Assembly (NCBI GenBank): GCA_025463665.1
Contig: JAODAY010000325.1
Span: 1-11,041, forward strand
Reading direction: 5' to 3'
DNA: 11,041 nucleotides
From: Microbacteriaceae bacterium
GTDB lineage: Bacteria; Actinomycetota; Actinomycetes; Actinomycetales; Microbacteriaceae
Part shown: one piece after another, positions 7,043 to 11,041 of the stretch
Position numbering within the stretch: the first letter of the stretch is position 1
Layout: every line of letters begins with the position of its first letter
Program-made: the position numbers and the translations under genes
Notes under the pieces: generated by a model
The model's database searches: none
The model's input: the letters and a program-made list of their open reading frames with translations, nothing else
Told to the model about the DNA's origin: nothing

Positions 7043-7076
7043 TCCGAGGGCAGCCTGAACGGGGTCGCGCCCGAGG

Positions 7077-8162
7077 CTAGTGCCCGCGCGCCCGGCGGTA
7101 GGCCTCTGGCCAGTAGTCGACTTCGACGCCGAGTTCATGGGCGGCACGCAGCGCGAAGTGCGGGTCGCGCATGAGCTCGCGCCCCATCATGACCGCGTCT
7201 GACTTGCCTGTCGCGACGATCTCCTCGGCCTGCCCGGCCGTGGTGATGAGCCCGACCGCGTTCACGGCGACCTCTGCGCGGGACTTCACGTAGTCGGCGA
7301 ATGGCACCTGGTAGCCCGGGCTGAGCGGAATGGTCACGCCGGCGACGTTGCCGCCGCTTGAGATGTCGAAGAAGTCGGCTCCGGCTTCGTGTGCCCAGCC
7401 GGAGACCGTCGCGGTGTCTTCCTGGTTCCAGCCGCCCTCGGCGTAGTCCGTCGCCGAGAGACGCACGAAGACGGGGCGCTCCTCGCCCACGACGGCGCGC
7501 ACGGCGCGAACGACGTCGAGCAGGAGGCGCGCACGGTTCTCGAGGCCGCCGCCGTACTCGTCGGTGCGGAGATTCGACAGCGGGGAGAGGAACTGGTGCA
7601 GCAGGTAGCCGTGGGCGGCGTGAATCTCGACGAGGTCGAATCCCGCGGCGACCGAGCGCCTCGCCCCCTCCGCGAAGTGCGTGACGATGTCGGCGATCTC
7701 GTCGCCGCTCAACTCCCGGGGCACCGCGTATCCGTCGAAGGCGACGGCACTCGGACCGACTGTGGCCCAGCCGCCGTCCTGGACGGAGACAGTGCCCCTG
7801 GCCTCGGGGTCCCAGCCGCGGTGGGTCGAGGCTTTGCGGCCCGCATGGGCAAGCTGGATTCCGGCTACGGCCCCGCGCTCGTGCAGGAACGCCGTGATAC
7901 GCGACCACGCCGCCACCTGCTCATCGTTCCAGATGCCTGTGTCGTGCGGCGAGATGCGGCCGATCGGTTCGACGGCCGTCGCCTCCGTCATCACGAGGCC
8001 AGCGCCGCCCAGGGCGAAGGAGCCGAGGTGCACGAGGTGCCAGTCGGTCGGCACGCCGTCGTGCAGTTCGACCGAGTACTGGCACAGGGCCGGCACCCAG
8101 AGTCTGTTGCGGAACGTCGTGGAACGAATGCTCAGGGGGGTGAAAAGGGCGGACTGCGTCAC
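7077..8162 (-). CDS. namA: Old yellow enzyme, YqjM/NamA-like NADPH dehydrogenase
   Basis: A 361-residue FMN TIM-barrel reductase of the thermophilic-like/YqjM class, which uses NADPH to reduce activated C=C bonds of enones, maleimides, nitro compounds and similar electrophiles. Seen: the class signature PALCQYS with Cys27 (tunes FMN and senses redox state in YqjM) and Tyr29, HAGRKA, the paired substrate-binding histidines His181 and His184 in HAAHGYLLHQFLSPLSN, RTDEYGG, FVRLSATDY, and MMGRELMRDP in the phosphate-binding end of the barrel. GTG 8162 is chosen because the protein then begins like its homologues (TQSALFTPLSIRS) and GGAG lies four bases upstream; frames reaching 8300 would run into the next gene. 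It follows the HAD gene by 28 bases on the same strand. Physiological substrate unknown. It converges with sqr, 34 bases apart, with no clear terminator between. Confidence 0.92.
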   Translation of the reverse strand: MTQSALFTPLSIRSTTFRNRLWVPALCQYSVELHDGVPTDWHLVHLGSFALGGAGLVMTEATAVEPIGRISPHDTGIWNDEQVAAWSRITAFLHERGAVAGIQLAHAGRKASTHRGWDPEARGTVSVQDGGWATVGPSAVAFDGYAVPRELSGDEIADIVTHFAEGARRSVAAGFDLVEIHAAHGYLLHQFLSPLSNLRTDEYGGGLENRARLLLDVVRAVRAVVGEERPVFVRLSATDYAEGGWNQEDTATVSGWAHEAGADFFDISSGGNVAGVTIPLSPGYQVPFADYVKSRAEVAVNAVGLITTAGQAEEIVATGKSDAVMMGRELMRDPHFALRAAHELGVEVDYWPEAYRRARGH

Positions 8163-8190
8163 GGGACTCCAGGGTGGTGGTGCTGCCCGT

Positions 8191-8808
8191 TCAGCGGGCG
8201 AGCGCGGTGAGAAATTGCCGAAGACCGTCGACGCCGACGAAATGGTGCACCGTCGCACCGAGAGAGGCCGCGGCATCCGTATTGATCTTCTTGTTATCAA
8301 TGAAGACCAGCTGGTGTGGCGTTATTCCCAGCTCGGTCGTGACTTCGAGGTAGATCGACGGATCGGGCTTGAGATCGAGCATCTCGGCGCTGACGAACAT
8401 GCGCTCGAAGAACTGCGCCATCGGCGAATGACGAAACGGCGACGCGAAGTCGAAACCGGCGTTGGAGAGCAGCGCGATGCGGGTTCCGCCGGCGTGCAGC
8501 TCGGCAATGAGGTCGACCGTTCCCGGCTCGACGCTGATCCAGCTCGTGAAGTCGGCCGCCCACAACCGCTGCACCGTCGACGTCGGCCACCGGGCGCCCG
8601 TGTCGGCGGCGATGAGCGCCCAGTACTCGACGACGCTGACGGTTCCACGGTCGAGCGCGTCTCGGTGCGACCAGTAGCTCGCCCAGAAAGCGTCGCCGTC
8701 GACGCCGGCGATGCGCACGAGTTGCTCGCGGTCGGCCTCGTTCGGCGAGACGGAGATCACCTCCCCGTAGTCGAAGACGACAACGCGGTCGGGAATGCTC
8801 AAAGTCAT
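8191..8808 (-). CDS. HAD-superfamily phosphatase, YihX-like
   Basis: A 205-residue haloacid dehalogenase-like hydrolase of subfamily I, most like YihX-type sugar-phosphate phosphatases. Seen: motif I VVFDYGEV with nucleophile Asp13, where Gly15 stands at the place of the usual second Asp; motif II LLSNAG with Ser115; motif III Lys147 in LKPDPSIY; motif IV VFIDNKKINTD with Asp171, Asn172 and Asp178. The FDxG form of motif I occurs in the YihX and epoxide-hydrolase N-terminal groups. Asn at 172 replaces a common second Asp, so metal binding would rest on Asp13, Asp171 and perhaps Asp178. A helical cap lies at about 20-90. The ATG at 8808 follows a TAGTTT box by six bases, suggesting a leaderless transcript that continues into the old yellow enzyme gene. 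The substrate cannot be told. Confidence 0.85.
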   Translation of the reverse strand: MTLSIPDRVVVFDYGEVISVSPNEADREQLVRIAGVDGDAFWASYWSHRDALDRGTVSVVEYWALIAADTGARWPTSTVQRLWAADFTSWISVEPGTVDLIAELHAGGTRIALLSNAGFDFASPFRHSPMAQFFERMFVSAEMLDLKPDPSIYLEVTTELGITPHQLVFIDNKKINTDAAASLGATVHHFVGVDGLRQFLTALAR

Positions 8809-8831
8809 GCTTCCAAACTAGCCTGTGGGCT
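8809..8831. promoter_or_regulatory. Divergent leaderless promoters with overlapping -10 boxes
   Basis: Only 23 bases separate the ATG at 8808 (minus) from the ATG at 8832 (plus). On the plus strand TAGCCT (8819-8824) precedes the ATG by seven bases; on the minus strand TAGTTT (8820-8815) precedes its ATG by six. The two boxes share the base pairs 8819-8820. Neither gene has a Shine-Dalgarno sequence at a usable distance. The -35 region of each promoter would fall inside the other gene. Confidence 0.6.
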
Positions 8832-9662
8832 ATGACCAACTTCTCTCAGTGGCTCCCGGATGCCGCGGCCCGCCATATCGCGGTGCCCACAGAGTCCGAC
8901 GACAAGTACTCGCGCGGCGTGCTCGGCGTCATCACCGGATCCGACCAGTACCCCGGCGCCGCCGTGCTCGGCGTCGAGGCGGCCCTGCGCACCGGAGTGG
9001 GCATGGTGCGCTATCTCGGTGGCGAGCGGGTGTCGACGCTCGTGTTGCAGCGGCGCCCCGAGGCCGTGACGAGCGAGGGACGGGTGCAGGCGTGGCTCAT
9101 CGGGTCGGGCACCGATTACGCCAACCGCGACGACGACTCGCGGGCGGCGACGACCCTCGCCCTCGCCCAGTCGCTGCCGACGGTGCTCGACGGGGGTGCG
9201 CTCGCGTTGCACGCCGCGTCGGGCGGCCCCGTCGTCATCACCCCCCATCACGGAGAACTTGCGCGTCTGCTCGGCGTGGGCCGCGACGTCATCGCGGCGG
9301 ACCCGGGCACATGGGCCGAGCGCGCCGCGGCCGAACTCGGCGTGACGGTGCTGCTCAAGGGGCACCAGTCGTTCGTCTCCGGCGGCGGACTCAGCCTGGT
9401 GGCCGCGTCCGCTCCGAACTGGCTCGCAACGGCGGGTTCGGGCGACGCGCTCGCCGGTATTCTCGGTGCTCTCGTCGCCACCCACTCCGAGGAGGCCGCG
9501 GCCGACCCGGGCTGCCTGGCCAGGCTCGCGGCGAGCGCCGCGGTGCTGCACGGCCTCGCGGGGCAGCGGGCGAGCGCGGGCGGACCGGTCACCATTCTCG
9601 ACCTCGCCGCCGCGCTGCCCCCGACCATCGCGGGGCTGCTCGCGTCGCCCGGCGAGGGGTGA
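8832..9662 (+). CDS. nnrD: ADP-dependent NAD(P)HX dehydratase, stand-alone
   Basis: A 276-residue ribokinase-like enzyme that uses ADP to dehydrate the damaged, hydrated cofactor (S)-NAD(P)HX back to NAD(P)H. Seen: KYSRGVLGVITGS (25-37) followed by PGAAVL, the TPHHGELARLL segment (137-147), LLKGHQSFV, and the nucleotide-binding TAGSGDALAG with the catalytic-type Asp205. In many bacteria this domain is fused behind the NAD(P)HX epimerase; here the epimerase domain is absent and the length matches the dehydratase alone, so the epimerase should be encoded elsewhere. The gene diverges from the HAD phosphatase across a shared promoter and is followed after 34 bases by the glycosyltransferase gene, which has its own -10 box. 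Kinase activity on hydroxymethylpyrimidine is unlikely given the motifs. Confidence 0.92.
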   Translation: MTNFSQWLPDAAARHIAVPTESDDKYSRGVLGVITGSDQYPGAAVLGVEAALRTGVGMVRYLGGERVSTLVLQRRPEAVTSEGRVQAWLIGSGTDYANRDDDSRAATTLALAQSLPTVLDGGALALHAASGGPVVITPHHGELARLLGVGRDVIAADPGTWAERAAAELGVTVLLKGHQSFVSGGGLSLVAASAPNWLATAGSGDALAGILGALVATHSEEAAADPGCLARLAASAAVLHGLAGQRASAGGPVTILDLAAALPPTIAGLLASPGEG

Positions 9663-9683
9663 ACCCCGCCGTTCCATCGCGGC

Positions 9684-9689
9684 TAGCCT
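9684..9689 (+). promoter_or_regulatory. -10 box of the glycosyltransferase gene, leaderless start
   Basis: TAGCCT (in GCTAGCCT) ends seven bases before the ATG at 9697, in the 34-base gap after the NAD(P)HX dehydratase stop. No ribosome binding site is present between, so a separate leaderless transcript is likely. No clear -35 box was seen. Confidence 0.6.
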
Positions 9690-9696
9690 TATTCGC

Positions 9697-11016
9697 ATGA
9701 CGGTCGACGCGCTCCCGCCGCGGTCCCGCAGCGCGGCGGGCCGGTCACTGGTGCGGACGGTGGGTTCGAACCGGTTCGTGATCTGGTCCGTTTTCCTGCT
9801 CACGCACCTCGGGCTCGGTGCCCTCAACCTGCTGGCGCCCGGGCTGCCGCTCGGTGACGTGACCCTGGTGTACAAGATGTGGAGCGAGCAGGCGCTCTTC
9901 TCCGACTACTGGGTGGGCATCGACAGCCTCTGGGTGTACCCGATCGTCGCAATCGTGCCGATGATCGAGGCCTCGGCGCTCGGCCCCGACCTCTACGCGA
10001 GCAGCTGGCTCAGCATCGTGATGATCCTCGACTGCGTCGCCTTCGCGGCGATCACCGGCTGGTTCACGAACCGCAGCCGCGCAGCGGTCGGCTGGTGGTG
10101 GATCGCTTTTCTGCTCCTGCTGGGTCCCATCGCCGTCGGCCGAATCGACTCCGTGACGGTTCCCCTCGCGATTCTCGGCATGCTGCTGCTCTCGACCAGA
10201 CCCACGGCCGCCGCTGTCGTGCTCGCGCTCGCCACCTGGATCAAGGTGTGGCCCGCGGCGCTGCTCGCCGCGGTCGTCATTGCGATGCGACAGCGCCGTG
10301 CCGTCGTGGTCGCCGCGGCGGGCACGAGCGTCGTCATCGTCGCCGTCGTCGCCGCCTTCGGTGGCGGGCGCACCGTGTTCAGCTTCGTGACCGAGCAGAC
10401 CGGGCGCGGCCTGCAGGTCGAGGCGCCGGTGAGCACGGTCTGGTTATGGCTCGCCCGGGCGGGCGTGCCCGGCACTTCGGTGTACTACGACCGTGACATC
10501 CTGACCTATCAGATTCACGGGCCGGGCGTCGAGGTCGCCGCCGCGCTCATGAATCCGTTGCTCGCGCTCGCCGCGCTCGCCGTCGGTGCCCTGGGGGTGT
10601 GGGCGGTGAGGCGCGGCGCGGCCAGCCCCGCGGTGCTCGCCCCGCTCGCCCTCGCGCTCGTCTGCACCCTCATCGCGTTCAACAAGGTGGGCTCTCCGCA
10701 GTTCATGTCGTGGCTCGCGGTGCCGGTCATCGTCGGCCTGACGACCGCGACGGCCGCCGTTCGCGCGCCCTTCCGCGTGCCGGCGGTGCTCGCCCTCGCC
10801 CTCGCCGCGCTCACCCAACTCGGGTATCCCTACCTGTACACGCGGCTGCTGTCGCTCGAACCGGCGCTACTGGTCGTGCTGAGCGCGCGCAACCTGCTGG
10901 TGTTCGTGCTGCTCGCCTGGTCGATCGGTGCGCTCGTCGCGCTGGGGAGGCGGGGCGGTGGGGCGGCGCTCGCCGATCGCCGGTCACACGAGGCGGCGAG
11001 ACCCGCGGGATCGTGA
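9697..11016 (+). CDS. GT87-like (DUF2029) integral membrane glycosyltransferase
   Basis: A 439-residue polytopic membrane protein of the GT-C fold; roughly ten hydrophobic segments fill the sequence from about residue 28 to 425, with a basic, Ser/Arg-rich cytoplasmic N-terminus and a charged tail. The first outer loop has LPLGDVTLVYKMW with Asp54 (placed like the catalytic Asp of the mannosyltransferase PimE) and then YWVGIDSLWVYP; further family-like points are GRIDSV (Asp151), the TWIKVWPAALL segment and FNKVGSPQFMSWL. GT87 enzymes usually transfer mannose or arabinose from a polyprenyl-phosphate sugar to envelope lipoglycans; donor and acceptor here are unknown. The ATG at 9697 is chosen because the -10 box lies seven bases upstream; an in-frame extension to 9466 would lie over the previous gene. 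Nothing adjacent identifies a pathway. Confidence 0.78.
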   Translation: MTVDALPPRSRSAAGRSLVRTVGSNRFVIWSVFLLTHLGLGALNLLAPGLPLGDVTLVYKMWSEQALFSDYWVGIDSLWVYPIVAIVPMIEASALGPDLYASSWLSIVMILDCVAFAAITGWFTNRSRAAVGWWWIAFLLLLGPIAVGRIDSVTVPLAILGMLLLSTRPTAAAVVLALATWIKVWPAALLAAVVIAMRQRRAVVVAAAGTSVVIVAVVAAFGGGRTVFSFVTEQTGRGLQVEAPVSTVWLWLARAGVPGTSVYYDRDILTYQIHGPGVEVAAALMNPLLALAALAVGALGVWAVRRGAASPAVLAPLALALVCTLIAFNKVGSPQFMSWLAVPVIVGLTTATAAVRAPFRVPAVLALALAALTQLGYPYLYTRLLSLEPALLVVLSARNLLVFVLLAWSIGALVALGRRGGGAALADRRSHEAARPAGS

Positions 11017-11020
11017 CACC

Positions 11021-11041
11021 CTAGATATACCCCCACTCAGT
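11021..11041. promoter_or_regulatory. AT-rich box and start of a possible operator, cut by the window edge
   Basis: After the last stop codon come CTAGATATAC and CCCCACTCAGT. TAGATA or TATACC could be a -10 box for a gene to the right. The last seven bases, ACTCAGT, are already a small palindrome, and CCCCC stands before them, so a larger inverted repeat may continue past the edge. Confidence 0.25.

Noticed and set aside
7043..7076. Possible terminator between sqr and the convergent old yellow enzyme gene
   Set aside because: The best pairing found is CGGG/CCCG, four base pairs; the two CCGAGG copies are direct, not inverted, and there is no T-run.
5774..7147. 457-codon minus-strand frame opposite sqr
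   Set aside because: No domain seen and the plus strand carries a complete sulfide:quinone oxidoreductase with its ribosome binding site.
8805..9875. 356-codon minus-strand frame opposite the NAD(P)HX dehydratase
   Set aside because: Arg/Gly/His-rich shadow of nnrD with no family features.
1..11041. General enrichment of GGATG/CATCC
   Set aside because: About 25 copies were counted by eye, close to the base-composition expectation for both strands; only the longer ACGGATG form exceeds it.

Overview
The window is about two-thirds G+C, with almost every gap short and codons ending mostly in G or C. Together with a Kgd-type 2-oxoglutarate decarboxylase, a GuaB1-type GMP reductase and leaderless TAnnnT-N7-ATG starts, this points to an actinomycete. 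The protein sequences look most like Microbacteriaceae (order Micrococcales); that family assignment is by recognition and was not tested by a search. The window reads as ordinary chromosomal core and near-core sequence. No phage, transposon, CRISPR, RNA gene or defence system was seen.

Layout, left to right. (1) Positions 3-1298, minus strand: the first 432 codons of kgd, running off the left edge. (2) Positions 1299-1429: a divergent promoter region. (3) Positions 1430-2869, plus: guaB1. (4) Positions 2938-4278 and 4275-5315, plus: two CNNM/CorC-type membrane proteins whose genes overlap by four bases (ATGA). (5) Positions 5316-5839: a strong hairpin, then the remains of a RimJ/RimL-like GNAT acetyltransferase gene with two frameshifts and no C-terminal end, then the promoter and ribosome binding site of the next gene. 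(6) Positions 5840-7042, plus: a type II sulfide:quinone oxidoreductase. (7) Positions 7077-8162 and 8191-8808, minus: a YqjM/NamA-like old yellow enzyme and, upstream of it, a YihX-like HAD phosphatase, probably one transcript. (8) Positions 8832-9662, plus: a stand-alone ADP-dependent NAD(P)HX dehydratase, divergent from the HAD gene across only 23 bases. (9) Positions 9697-11016, plus: a GT87-like (DUF2029) membrane glycosyltransferase.

Functionally this is housekeeping and maintenance: the TCA branch point at 2-oxoglutarate, purine salvage from GMP to IMP, divalent-cation homeostasis, sulfide detoxification into the quinone pool, and a small nicotinamide/flavin-related group (old yellow enzyme, NAD(P)HX repair, small phosphatase). 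The last gene probably acts in cell-envelope glycan synthesis.

The most interesting signals are regulatory rather than protein-coding. Three starts share the pattern CTAGC(C/G)T-N7-ATG with no ribosome binding site, which indicates leaderless transcripts. The HAD and NAD(P)HX-dehydratase genes appear to fire from two -10 boxes that overlap on the same TA step. CTAG is rare inside the genes here and sits mostly at these control sites. The heptamer ACGGATG occurs more often than base composition predicts. No convincing undescribed multi-gene system was found.
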